Assembly: GCA_002430925.1 (NCBI GenBank) | Contig: DJDD01000192.1 | Span: forward strand, 1 to 29,194 | Length of the DNA: 29,194 nt | Direction: 5' to 3' | Origin: Flavobacteriales bacterium UBA5933 | GTDB taxonomy: Bacteria; Bacteroidota; Bacteroidia; Flavobacteriales; Weeksellaceae | Shown: in pieces, positions 1 to 7,900 of the stretch | Layout: every line of letters begins with the position of its first letter | Numbering within the stretch: position 1 is the stretch's first letter | Position numbers and translations under genes: made by a program | The notes under the pieces: model-generated | The model's database searches: none | Seen by the model: only the letters and a program-made list of their open reading frames with translations | What the model was told of the DNA's origin: nothing

Positions 1-641
1 AATTTTAACTTGCATATGTCATAGAAATCGAATTGTTTTTTACGGTTTTGGCGTTCCGTTTCTAATTCGGTTGTCAATTGGTTTGTTAAAGAAGTTAATT
101 CATCTAAAACACGAACAATTTCTTGTTGGATTTCAATGGATTTTTCTGGATTATCTGGACAGGGGATTGGGATTAGAAATTTATCCATTAATAAATTTGA
201 ACTCAAATTTGGTTGTGCACCACCTCCTGCTAATTCATATATAAAATTTGATTTAAATAAAAGATTATAATATAAATATTTCTTTAAAAGCACATTTTCA
301 TTAGGTTTAAATTTACCTACACGTTGATTTAGATATGATATGGTCTGGCTTTCGTATATCCCTATCTTACCAGTTGTAGCACCTGACATCGCTATTAGTA
401 TATCAGAACTTTCAACTATATAGTTACTTAAATTTGTGTTTTTATAATCATTAATGTCAAAAAATTTAACATTTGTTAAATCGACCCTATCTTCATTTAT
501 ATTAGTAATTCTAACAATCGGTAAGCCGCTATCTTTAAATAATTTACTTTTGAATGCAAAACCATTACGAAAAACACAGACTTGTCCTAATGCTTTCCAC
601 TCCACATCAACCCCTTGTAATAACTCTTCTAATTTGCTCAT
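1..641 (-). CDS. hsdS: HsdS specificity subunit of type IC restriction system, partial (cut by window edge)
   Basis: The reading frame opens at ATG 641 and runs off the window start, giving 213 residues without a stop. It begins MSKLEELLQGVDVEWKALGQ, a typical opening of the first target-recognition domain (TRD) of HsdS, and ends in a charged helical stretch (about residues 175-205, rich in E, L, T and R) that matches the conserved spacer helix between the two TRDs. HsdS would read the DNA target for the neighbouring HsdM and an HsdR outside the window. Its ATG overlaps the HsdM stop (ATGA, positions 638-641), so the two are translationally coupled. The usual end of the spacer is an FYRDKLL-like motif. 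Here it reads FYDICKL, so the frame may shift or recombine near the window edge. The second TRD is not visible. Confidence 0.85.
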   Translation of the reverse strand, partial: MSKLEELLQGVDVEWKALGQVCVFRNGFAFKSKLFKDSGLPIVRITNINEDRVDLTNVKFFDINDYKNTNLSNYIVESSDILIAMSGATTGKIGIYESQTISYLNQRVGKFKPNENVLLKKYLYYNLLFKSNFIYELAGGGAQPNLSSNLLMDKFLIPIPCPDNPEKSIEIQQEIVRVLDELTSLTNQLTTELETERQNRKKQFDFYDICKLK

Positions 642-2185
642 CCTTCGATTTCTTTTACAAGATGATCAATCGCTGCACGTAAAGATGAAATGTTGTTCAC
701 AGTTTCAGCTAACTCAGTATTTAATACTTCAATATCTATGACTTCGCGTGTATCTACCGCTTCTACATAAGAACTTACAGAAAGGTTGTAATCGTTTTCT
801 GCAATTTTTGCATTGTCAACATTTAAAGCAATATGTTCTACATTTTCTTTCGTATCAAATAGCTCCATAATCTTCTCGATATGAGCATCTTCTAACATGT
901 TGTTATTGGTAACTTTTTTGTAAAACTCTTCTCCTGTCGCATCAATAAATTGTATGGTATTCTCGGACTTATGTTTCGATAAAACTAAGATATTTACGCC
1001 AATAGAAGTACCAAAGAATAAATTGGCTGGTAAGCTAATTACTGTTTCTACAAAGTTATTATCAACTAAGTATTTACGTATTTTTTGTTCTGCTCCACCA
1101 CGGTAGAAGATACCAGGGAAACATACAATAGCTGCACGCCCTTTGGCTGATAAATAATTTAAGGCATGTAAAACAAAGGCAAAATCTGCTTTTGATTTTG
1201 GTGCCAAAACACCAGCAGGAGCAAAACGGTCGTCGTTAATTAGTGTTGGATCATCCGAACCTACCCAATTCACCGAATAAGGTGGATTAGATACAATAGC
1301 ATCAAATGGTTTATCGTCAATAAAATGTGGATCGATTAATGTATCTCCTAATTGGATATTAAATTTATCGTAATTGACATTATGCAAAAACATGTTCATA
1401 CGCGCTAAGTTGTAGGTTGTATGATTAATTTCTTGCCCAAAGAAACCATCTTCAATAATGTGATTATCAAAATGTTTTTTGGCTTGTAATAACAAAGAAC
1501 CCGAACCAGCCGCAGGATCGTAGATTTTGTTCACCGAAGTTTGTTTATGCATGGCTAATTGCGCAATCAATTTCGATACGTTTTGAGGCGTAAAGAATTC
1601 ACCACCCGATTTCCCTGCATTTGCTGCGTAGTTGGAAATTAAGAATTCGTACGCATCACCAAATAAATCGATTTGGCTATCTTCAAAACTACCAAAATTT
1701 AACTCAGAAACTCCTTTTAAAATTGCAGCTAAACGTTTGTTTTTGTCTTCTACTGTATTTCCTAAACGTGTACTTGTGGTGTCAAAATCTGCGAATAATC
1801 CTTTGATATCTTGTTCAGACTCGTATCCATTAGCTGAGTTTTCAATATCTGTAAATATCGCTTTTAGGTCTGTATTTAAGTTTGAATTTGTATTGGCGTT
1901 ATCAACGATATTACAAAACAATTGACTTGGATAAATAAAATATCCTTTTGTTTTGATGGCGTCATCTTTGATTTCTGGTGTGATAATATCGTCTGCTAAT
2001 TTTGCATAATTCACACTTTCATCTCCACCTTCGATATAATTCGTGAAGTTTTCACTAATAAAACGGTAGAATAATGTTCCTAACACAAAGTGTTTGAAAT
2101 CCCATCCATCTACAGAACCACGTACTTCGTTGGCAATTTTCCATATTTTTGCTTGTAGTTCTGCTCTTTGAGCTGTATTTGTCAT
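638..2185 (-). CDS. hsdM: HsdM, type IC (EcoR124I-like) adenine methyltransferase subunit
   Basis: This 515-residue protein is an N6-adenine DNA methyltransferase subunit of a type I restriction-modification system. With HsdS it methylates the target site and protects self DNA. The N-terminal HsdM_N domain (about 1-155) carries the GSVDGWDFKHFVLGTLFYRF stretch that I recognise from EcoR124I HsdM, and the resemblance to that protein continues along the whole length. The catalytic domain shows the SAM-binding motif I DPAAGSGS (223-230) and the catalytic motif NPPY (300-303). The length is normal for the family (about 510-520). It starts at ATG 2185, after a 121-nt gap from the Fic gene, and ends in a 4-nt overlap with hsdS. 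The matching hsdR is not in the window. It is a different subfamily from the HsdM at 11-13 kb. Confidence 0.97.
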   Translation of the reverse strand: MTNTAQRAELQAKIWKIANEVRGSVDGWDFKHFVLGTLFYRFISENFTNYIEGGDESVNYAKLADDIITPEIKDDAIKTKGYFIYPSQLFCNIVDNANTNSNLNTDLKAIFTDIENSANGYESEQDIKGLFADFDTTSTRLGNTVEDKNKRLAAILKGVSELNFGSFEDSQIDLFGDAYEFLISNYAANAGKSGGEFFTPQNVSKLIAQLAMHKQTSVNKIYDPAAGSGSLLLQAKKHFDNHIIEDGFFGQEINHTTYNLARMNMFLHNVNYDKFNIQLGDTLIDPHFIDDKPFDAIVSNPPYSVNWVGSDDPTLINDDRFAPAGVLAPKSKADFAFVLHALNYLSAKGRAAIVCFPGIFYRGGAEQKIRKYLVDNNFVETVISLPANLFFGTSIGVNILVLSKHKSENTIQFIDATGEEFYKKVTNNNMLEDAHIEKIMELFDTKENVEHIALNVDNAKIAENDYNLSVSSYVEAVDTREVIDIEVLNTELAETVNNISSLRAAIDHLVKEIEG

Positions 2186-2202
2186 TGTCTTTATTTCTTT
2201 TT

Positions 2203-2221
2203 AAAGATAAAATTTATCTTT
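2203..2221. repeat. 9-bp inverted repeat upstream of type IC hsdM
   Basis: AAAGATAAA (2203-2211) and TTTATCTTT (2213-2221) are perfect inverted arms around a single base, ending 18 nt before the hsdM start codon. They could be an operator or a weak hairpin in the leader. The rest of the 121-nt gap to the Fic gene shows no clear promoter. It can be read on the minus strand as a short open stretch containing ALKNGIIVGELMNIQKR before a stop, which may be a gene remnant or chance. Confidence 0.4.
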
Positions 2222-2306
2222 TTTGTATATTCATTAATTCGCCTACAATAATACCATTTTTCAACGCCAATAAAGGACGTTTGTATTATTTTTTAATAAC
2301 TTCTAT

Positions 2307-3410
2307 TTATTTTACTAATTCATAACTTGTACTTCTACCACCAGAATTGGTCTTTTGAAGAATATTTTTATGGATTAAATCTGTAATATCTCGTAAAGCT
2401 GTATCAGATGAAACTTTGTTGATCAATGCCCATTTCTTGGTATTGAGATTACCTTCAAAATGATCCAATAACATGTTCAATATTTTGATTTGTCTTTCGT
2501 TTAACGTAACATCTTTATTCGATTGCCAGAAATTATGTTTCACTAAAACTTTTTGTAACACAAAATCTGCATCTTGTATAGCTATCAATAAATTTTCGCA
2601 ATACCATTTCATCCACTTAGTAATATCTTGATCTCCTTTCTGTGTTTCTTCTAATATCTCGTAATAGGAATTTCTATTTTTTCGGATTTGAGAAGACATA
2701 CTATAAAAACGTTGATTGCTTCCGTCCGAACGTGTTAATTGTAAATCGGCTATAGTACGTGCAATACGTCCATTTCCATCATCAAATGGATGTATGGTTA
2801 CAAACCATAAATGTGCTACAGCAGATTTTAAAACACTGTCCATTTCATTTTCTTGATTAAACCAATCAAGAAATTGTTTCATATCCAAAGGAACACGATC
2901 TGAATTTGGCGCTTCGTAATGTATTTTTTCCCTACCCAATGCACCAGAAATGACTTGCATCGGACCTTCTATGTCCTTACGCCAATCTCCTACTTGAATT
3001 TTATACATTCCACTCCTACCCGAAGGAAATAATAAATTATGCCAACCAAACAGACGATCTTCAGTTAAAGGTTTTTCTGCGTTTTTAGTTGCATCAATCA
3101 TCATTTCAACTACGCCATCTACATGACGATCAGAAGGGGTTAAACCTTGTATTTCTATCCCTAATCTTCTTGCAATTGATGAACGCACTTGATCTTTATC
3201 TAAAATTTCACCTTCAATTTCAGAAGTTTTAATAACATCTTCTGTTAAGGTAATCAAATTCGCTTCTTCTTTTAAATCAAATCCAAGTATTTCTAATTTC
3301 CCAACCAACTTTCCTTGTTGATTACGAACCTCTCCTAACACTTGAATTATCTCATCATTATTCCATTTAAAGGCTGTCCAATCTTTATATTGATGTATGT
3401 AATAAGCCAT
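2307..3410 (-). CDS. Fic family protein (DUF4172 N-terminal domain, class II Fic)
   Basis: Fic proteins transfer AMP (or another phosphate-containing group) from a nucleotide to hydroxyl side chains of target proteins. From the chosen start (MAYYIHQYKDW, ATG 3410) the protein is 367 residues. An upstream in-frame TTG at 3452 would add 14 residues that do not look like the family. The N-terminal DUF4172 part (about 1-85) contains the autoinhibitory motif TSEIEG (62-67), fitting [ST]xxxE[GN] before the Fic core, as in class II enzymes. The catalytic motif HPFDDGNGR is complete at 207-215. The C-terminal part (about 300-367) looks like a winged helix, so DNA binding and autoregulation are plausible. 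It lies between a large palindrome and the type IC hsdM gene. Fic genes often sit beside or inside type I restriction operons, but a shared function is not established here. Confidence 0.93.
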   Translation of the reverse strand: MAYYIHQYKDWTAFKWNNDEIIQVLGEVRNQQGKLVGKLEILGFDLKEEANLITLTEDVIKTSEIEGEILDKDQVRSSIARRLGIEIQGLTPSDRHVDGVVEMMIDATKNAEKPLTEDRLFGWHNLLFPSGRSGMYKIQVGDWRKDIEGPMQVISGALGREKIHYEAPNSDRVPLDMKQFLDWFNQENEMDSVLKSAVAHLWFVTIHPFDDGNGRIARTIADLQLTRSDGSNQRFYSMSSQIRKNRNSYYEILEETQKGDQDITKWMKWYCENLLIAIQDADFVLQKVLVKHNFWQSNKDVTLNERQIKILNMLLDHFEGNLNTKKWALINKVSSDTALRDITDLIHKNILQKTNSGGRSTSYELVK

Positions 3411-3451
3411 AATTATAATGTTATGCGGTAAATATACGAATATTCTCCGCA

Positions 3452-3489
3452 AATTATGCGTTGATTAATAAATTAATCAACGCATAATT
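3452..3489. promoter_or_regulatory. 38-bp near-perfect palindrome upstream of the Fic gene
   Basis: The arms AATTATGCGTTGATTAAT (3452-3469) and their exact reverse complement (3472-3489) are 18 bp each around two A's. The palindrome sits 42-79 nt upstream of the Fic ATG, where an operator or promoter is expected. A second weaker dyad (TGCGG...CCGCA, about 3424-3452) lies between it and the start. Because the Fic protein ends in a probable winged helix, autoregulation through this site is a reasonable inference. A hairpin in the leader RNA is the alternative. Confidence 0.55.
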
Positions 3490-3802
3490 GGCTCATGAAA
3501 ATTTAATTTGGAGATATTTAAAAACTTAATTCTCTATCAATCTTGAAAAAAAATTATACAAATACTTCCTTATTCATATAGTTTATTCTAGTATTAAAAA
3601 AGTAATACTAGAATAAACCAAAATAAGACATTAAAAATATTAAATACTTTTTTACTAAAGAAATTAGTTACAATACTTATAATAACAACTTCATATTGAA
3701 TTTGAATACAACTTTTTTAGGTACTACTTCTTTTGGATAAACGATTATTTTTAGTTGTCGTATGATTAGATAGGTTGTTATAAAGATATATCATCAAACA
3801 AT
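3490..3802. other. Non-coding AT-rich stretch with one strong inverted repeat
   Basis: I see no complete gene here. The stretch contains the perfect inverted repeat at 3581-3618. On the minus strand there is also a short open run with QLKIIVYPKEVVPKKVVFKF near its end, stopping at TAA 3677-3679. That run has a protein-like composition but no start, and could be the tail of a gene that was cut off when DNA was inserted next to the tRNA terminator. Confidence 0.4.
3581..3618. repeat. Perfect 16-bp inverted repeat with 6-nt loop
   Basis: GTTTATTCTAGTATTA (3581-3596) and TAATACTAGAATAAAC (3603-3618) are exact reverse complements separated by AAAAAG. The stem is AT-rich and has no uridine run after it on either strand, so it is not a classical terminator. 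It could be a protein binding site or a relic of a mobile element. Confidence 0.6.
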
Positions 3803-3827
3803 AAAAGCACCTCGAAAAGGTGCTTTT
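3803..3827 (-). terminator. Rho-independent terminator, probably once that of the target tRNA
   Basis: AAAAGCACCT (3803-3812) and AGGTGCTTTT (3818-3827) form a 10-bp hairpin with a 5-nt loop. On the minus strand it follows directly on the tRNA 3'-end remnant. It looks like the native terminator of a tRNA gene and now probably ends transcripts coming from the cargo operon upstream, since no other terminator follows the gene at 3946-4857. Confidence 0.75.
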
Positions 3828-3841
3828 GTGGTCCCACTTGG
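3827..3841 (-). other. Probable attachment site: remnant of a tRNA 3' end (Met/Ile-CAT type)
   Basis: On the minus strand this reads CCAAGTGGGACCACA. That matches my recollection of the T-stem and acceptor-stem 3' end of the CAT-anticodon elongator tRNA in flavobacteria, whose 5' acceptor strand begins GGTCCC. The remaining tRNA body is absent; upstream bases (GATTCATACC) only vaguely resemble a T-loop. A tRNA 3' end without its body, followed by a terminator, is the usual far-end scar of a tRNA-targeting integrative element. The opposite copy is not in the window. Confidence 0.6.
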
Positions 3842-3901
3842 TATGAATCATCAATTCGTAACACATTGCATTACTATACTTTATAAACTATTGTCTATTT
3901 T

Positions 3902-3923
3902 TGGTATCAAAATGGTATCAAAA
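3902..3923. repeat. Two tandem 11-bp repeats, possible integrase arm-type sites
   Basis: TGGTATCAAAA occurs twice head to tail (3902-3912 and 3913-3923), about 60 bp inside the presumed attachment core. A degenerate copy, TGGTATGAATC, begins at 3839 and overlaps the end of the core. Short direct repeats close to an att core are typical binding sites of the arm domain of tyrosine integrases. The role is inferred. Confidence 0.55.
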
Positions 3924-3945
3924 ATAAATATTTATCACTTTAGAA

Positions 3946-4857
3946 TTAAGTTATCGCTTGTTTTATTAAACTCATTAGATATTCAAGGTTTTTAGTATCA
4001 TTTACAATTACTTCGTAATCTCCGTTGCCCCAATGACCTATTGAAGAAACATCACGCATTAACTTTTTAGGATCATCTAGCGTATCTTTTTTTAAGTTAA
4101 TGAATATTTTTAAGCCACTTTTTAAGATTACAATATCTGAGAAAATTTTTCCATTTTTGGTCATCCCAATTTCCATTTTCTTAGGTTTGATTTCCAAATC
4201 AGATGCTAAATTTAAAATGGCTTGTTTGTAAACTTCATATAATTCTAATATCTCATCATTTTTACCTTCTAAGTGTTCATCTTCTGTATATACTTTAATT
4301 TCCTTAGCAATTTTAGAAATTTCCGAATCCTCACTTTGTTGTACTTGTTTAATACTTGGTGCAGACTTCGATTTTTTGATTGGATTAACTACAATAATAT
4401 TATTATCGAATTGTTTGACTTCCCATAATTCTATGGCTAAATCTTTAAAATTAGATGATTGTTTCTGAAAATCAGTGAAAGAAGGAGAAACAAATATTAT
4501 TTTAGATTGTGACCAATCTACATCAGTTCTTTTTAAATTTCCTCTTAAATTTTCATTATACTCCACGATAAAATCAGCTTTATACTCCAACATTAAATTT
4601 AGATAGGAAACACCTTGGTCAATAACCGAATAATTTTGGCTGCGCTTATATTCTATAATCACAAATGAATTACTTTCAGGATCAAATGCCAATGTATCGA
4701 TACGATTGTTTTTGATCGTAAATTCAGATTTAACCAATTGTAAATTTAGTACCGCTTGTAAATTAGATTCAAAAATACTTTGAATCTCTTTTTCTAACTT
4801 AAAAGGAATTTCTTTTAAAATAGTAAGCGCATTTTTATTCTTATTGTAAATGTACAT
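3946..4857 (-). CDS. PD-(D/E)XK nuclease-like protein with C-terminal DUF5655 domain
   Basis: The 303-residue protein has two parts. Residues about 20-130 look like a restriction-type PD-(D/E)XK fold related to NucS/RecB-like nucleases: an acidic helix (E24, E30), D54 in NRIDTLAFD, and E69-x-K71 in FVIIEYKRS. Residues about 205-303 match my recollection of DUF5655 (KNGKIFSDIVILKSGLKIFI, then a helix and HWGNGDYEVIV), a small domain often fused to such nucleases. A low-complexity linker joins them. It is the last gene of the type I operon, 8 nt after hsdR, and the last gene before the presumed element end. It may cleave nucleic acid or bind DNA ends as an accessory of the restriction system. 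Whether it acts with HsdR or independently cannot be seen. Confidence 0.8.
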   Translation of the reverse strand: MYIYNKNKNALTILKEIPFKLEKEIQSIFESNLQAVLNLQLVKSEFTIKNNRIDTLAFDPESNSFVIIEYKRSQNYSVIDQGVSYLNLMLEYKADFIVEYNENLRGNLKRTDVDWSQSKIIFVSPSFTDFQKQSSNFKDLAIELWEVKQFDNNIIVVNPIKKSKSAPSIKQVQQSEDSEISKIAKEIKVYTEDEHLEGKNDEILELYEVYKQAILNLASDLEIKPKKMEIGMTKNGKIFSDIVILKSGLKIFINLKKDTLDDPKKLMRDVSSIGHWGNGDYEVIVNDTKNLEYLMSLIKQAIT

Positions 4858-4865
4858 TTCCTAAA

Positions 4866-7800
4866 CTAGTCTTCTTTATTAATCTTATCAAATGCCTCTT
4901 TTGCTAACAGTTCCGTTAGCACTTTACTAAAGTCTTTTTCTTCCATAAAGCGAGCGAAAATGTCTTCGTTTTGATCTATACGTTCAATGAATAGTTGTTG
5001 TAAAATACTCTTGAACATTAATGTAAACTTATCTTGCGGATTGGATTGTGCAGCTTTAATAATATCTTCATCAGCAATAGCCGTTTCAACAATTTGATCA
5101 AAGAAATATTGATCAGCTTGATTAAATTCTGTCCCAAATCTATTATTTACTACATCTACAATTTTAGAAAATGGAACCTCTTCTTCACGTACCATACCCG
5201 TCGCTACATCTGTAGGTCCATCTAATTTATAGGTTTTGTCATTATTCAAACTAATCGAACCTTCACTGATTTTTTGTAAACGGTAGTATTCTAGACGTAC
5301 GCTATCATCAAAACTATACGCTCCTCCATTGTTACGTTTTGGTAATTTATCTGATAAATGGCGTAAGAAAATGTATAACTTTTCTAAATCCGTATCCTGA
5401 TATGGAATGATTTGGCTTAAAAACATGTACAAGTTTTTGAAAGCAGTTACTTTACTTTTCCACATTTCAGCTTCTTCTTCATTCTCTTTTAAGAATTGTC
5501 TGAATTTTTCTACTGGTGTATCTAAAATAAAATTAATTGCTTCATGATCTTTGTTGCTTTGTTTCTCTCTTGGTTTAAAATAAACTTCTACAAACTGATC
5601 TATATGCTCCTCTGTAAAAATATCTACCAATAACAACTCGTGCTGAATACGGTATAAGTTATTCGGATCTGCTTCTTGCCCTAATTCGGCCCCTTCGTAA
5701 TAGGTTTTAAATGCAGCTTGAATATCCTCTCTATCGCTTACAAAATCTAATACAAATGTATCTTCCTTTAATGGATGCGTTCTGTTTAAACGTGATAAAG
5801 TTTGTACCGCTTGGATACCGGATAGCTTTTTATCTACATACATGGTATGCAATAAAGGTTGATCAAATCCAGTTTGGTATTTATCTGCTACCAACAATAC
5901 TTGGTATTCATCTGTTGCAAAGGTTTCGGGAAGCATTTTTTCTTTTAAACCGTTGTTCATTTCCACTTCGGTATATACAACATCTGGTAATTTATCGTCT
6001 TTTACTTCACCAGAAAAAGCTACCAACGATTTGATGTTATATCCTTTCGCTTTGATTAATTGGTCAAAACTTTGTTTGTATTTTACCGCTTCTAAACGTG
6101 AACCTGTCACCACCATTGCTTTGGCTTTTCCTCCGATTTTATGTCTAGTCGATTGGTAAAAATGCTCGACCATGATTTCCGTTTTCTGCGCAATATTATG
6201 CGGATGCAAACGCATGAAACGCCCTAAAGCTTTGGCTGCCTTTTTGCGTTCTACTTTTGGATCCTCTTCAGAAGCTTTGATCAGTTTATAAAAAGATTTA
6301 TATGAGATATAATTCTTTAAAACATCAATAATAAATCCTTCTTCTATGGCTTGACGCATGGTATATTTATCTAAGGGCTCGCCATTCGATGAAAATAATT
6401 TAATGGTCTTGTGTTTGGGTGTTGCAGTGAAAGCAAAAAAACTAATGTTCTTTTGTTGCCCACGTTTCGCCATATTTCTATATAATTGTTCTAAGGTTGT
6501 TTCGCCTTCTTCCTCCGCACGAGCTTCAGCTTCTTTGGCTAATTCTTCACCACCTAATACTTCTTTTAAACCTGCTGCTGTTTCACCTGATTGAGAACTG
6601 TGTGCCTCATCAACTAAGATTGCGTATTTACGTGTTTTTAAAATTCCTTTACTGTTTTCACCTCTTTCCTCTGCCAATTTTCGTAACTGTTCGGTAACAA
6701 ATGGAAATTTTTGAATAGTAGTAATTACAATAGGTACCCCATTTTCTAAGGCTTCAGCTAACTGTTTGGAATTTTTATCGATTTTAAGAACCACCCCGTT
6801 TTTATGCTCAAATTGATAGATGGTATCTTGTAATTGACGGTCCAATACTAGACGGTCTGTAATAACAATTACCGAATCGAATAATTTAGTATTATCTTCT
6901 TTGTGTAATGAAGATAAACGATGTGCTACCCAAGCAATGGTATTGGATTTACCAGAACCTGCTGAGTGCTCAATTAAATAGTTAGAACCCACATCATCTT
7001 TTAAAGCGGTATGTAACATTTTACGGACAGCTTTTAGTTGGTGATAACGTGGGAAAATTAGGGTTTCTTTTTTTACTTTACGTCCTTCTTCCGTTATTTT
7101 CTCTTCGGTTTGCAGGTGCATAAATTTAGCCAAGATCTCTAACAAACTATCTTTTTGTAATACTTCTTTCCATAAGTATGCAGTTTTATAGCTTAACCCT
7201 TCTACATCTACAGGATTACCAGCACCACCGTTGTTTCCTTTATTGAACGGTAAAAAATACGTCGCTTCTTTAGCCAAACGTGTTGTCATTTCTACTACGT
7301 CTGTATCTACGGCAAAATGAACTAATGTTCGCTTTTTGAATTCGAATATCAGTTCTCTTGGGTCACGGTCTTCTTTGTACTGTTTTTTGGCGTGCAGTAT
7401 ATTTTGATGTGATAATTGATTTTTAAGCTCTAAGGTAACCAATGGTAAACCATTTAAACTTAACACGACATCAATTGAATTTGTATTGCGTGTGCTGTAA
7501 TATAATTGTCTTGTAATACCCAGTATATTCTTTTCGTACTTTTCTAGTACTTCTTCATTCATGGAATGAGAAGATTTAAAGTATGCGATTTGTAACTGTT
7601 TACCATAGCATTTGAATCCATGACGCAGAGTAGCTAACACGCCATGTAGCTCTATCCATTTGGTTAAATCGTAAATGATTTGATTGGCCGTATTCTCTTT
7701 AAGAATGGACTCTAACTTTTGCCATTCTTTAAGTTGTGTATCTTTGATAAAAGCGATAATTTCCTCTGGAAAAATGGCTTTTTCTTTATCAAAAGATTGA

Positions 7801-7886
7801 CTTGGTATGGATTGATATCCTGCATTTAACAGGACTTCTTCTATACTTTTTTCAAATGCTATTTCTTTAGTTTGGGTATTACTCAT
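4866..7886 (-). CDS. hsdR: HsdR, type I restriction endonuclease motor and nuclease subunit
   Basis: At 1006 residues this is a full-length HsdR, which translocates DNA using ATP and cuts unmodified DNA. The N-terminal nuclease domain shows D139 (NSIDVVLSLNG) and E153-L-K155 (LVTLELKNQ), the PD-(D/E)XK catalytic set. The SF2 helicase core follows: PRYHQLKAVRKM (about 279-290), Walker A HSAGSGKS (307-314), DEAH (426-429) and the motif III region FFAFTATPK. A later RecA-like domain contains VADKYQTGFDQP and QTLSRLNRTHP. The C-terminal third is helical and should bind the methyltransferase. It starts at ATG 7886, 14 nt after the HNH gene. Its subunits HsdM and HsdS are encoded upstream, separated from it by the ATPase-HNH pair. 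Confidence 0.97.
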   Translation of the reverse strand: MSNTQTKEIAFEKSIEEVLLNAGYQSIPSQSFDKEKAIFPEEIIAFIKDTQLKEWQKLESILKENTANQIIYDLTKWIELHGVLATLRHGFKCYGKQLQIAYFKSSHSMNEEVLEKYEKNILGITRQLYYSTRNTNSIDVVLSLNGLPLVTLELKNQLSHQNILHAKKQYKEDRDPRELIFEFKKRTLVHFAVDTDVVEMTTRLAKEATYFLPFNKGNNGGAGNPVDVEGLSYKTAYLWKEVLQKDSLLEILAKFMHLQTEEKITEEGRKVKKETLIFPRYHQLKAVRKMLHTALKDDVGSNYLIEHSAGSGKSNTIAWVAHRLSSLHKEDNTKLFDSVIVITDRLVLDRQLQDTIYQFEHKNGVVLKIDKNSKQLAEALENGVPIVITTIQKFPFVTEQLRKLAEERGENSKGILKTRKYAILVDEAHSSQSGETAAGLKEVLGGEELAKEAEARAEEEGETTLEQLYRNMAKRGQQKNISFFAFTATPKHKTIKLFSSNGEPLDKYTMRQAIEEGFIIDVLKNYISYKSFYKLIKASEEDPKVERKKAAKALGRFMRLHPHNIAQKTEIMVEHFYQSTRHKIGGKAKAMVVTGSRLEAVKYKQSFDQLIKAKGYNIKSLVAFSGEVKDDKLPDVVYTEVEMNNGLKEKMLPETFATDEYQVLLVADKYQTGFDQPLLHTMYVDKKLSGIQAVQTLSRLNRTHPLKEDTFVLDFVSDREDIQAAFKTYYEGAELGQEADPNNLYRIQHELLLVDIFTEEHIDQFVEVYFKPREKQSNKDHEAINFILDTPVEKFRQFLKENEEEAEMWKSKVTAFKNLYMFLSQIIPYQDTDLEKLYIFLRHLSDKLPKRNNGGAYSFDDSVRLEYYRLQKISEGSISLNNDKTYKLDGPTDVATGMVREEEVPFSKIVDVVNNRFGTEFNQADQYFFDQIVETAIADEDIIKAAQSNPQDKFTLMFKSILQQLFIERIDQNEDIFARFMEEKDFSKVLTELLAKEAFDKINKED

Positions 7887-7900
7887 AGTATGGGTAATTT

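Noticed and set aside
454..741. Plus-strand open frames, here and in many other places up to about 107 residues
   Set aside because: All lie antisense to well-supported minus-strand genes, have no recognisable domains or leaders, and read like shadow frames.
3410..3452. Longer Fic protein starting at TTG 3452
   Set aside because: The extra 14 residues do not look like the family start, and ATG 3410 gives the usual MAYYIHQY-type beginning.
3827..3841. Intact tRNA gene
   Set aside because: Only the last 15 bases resemble a tRNA; no anticodon arm or D arm follows on the minus strand.
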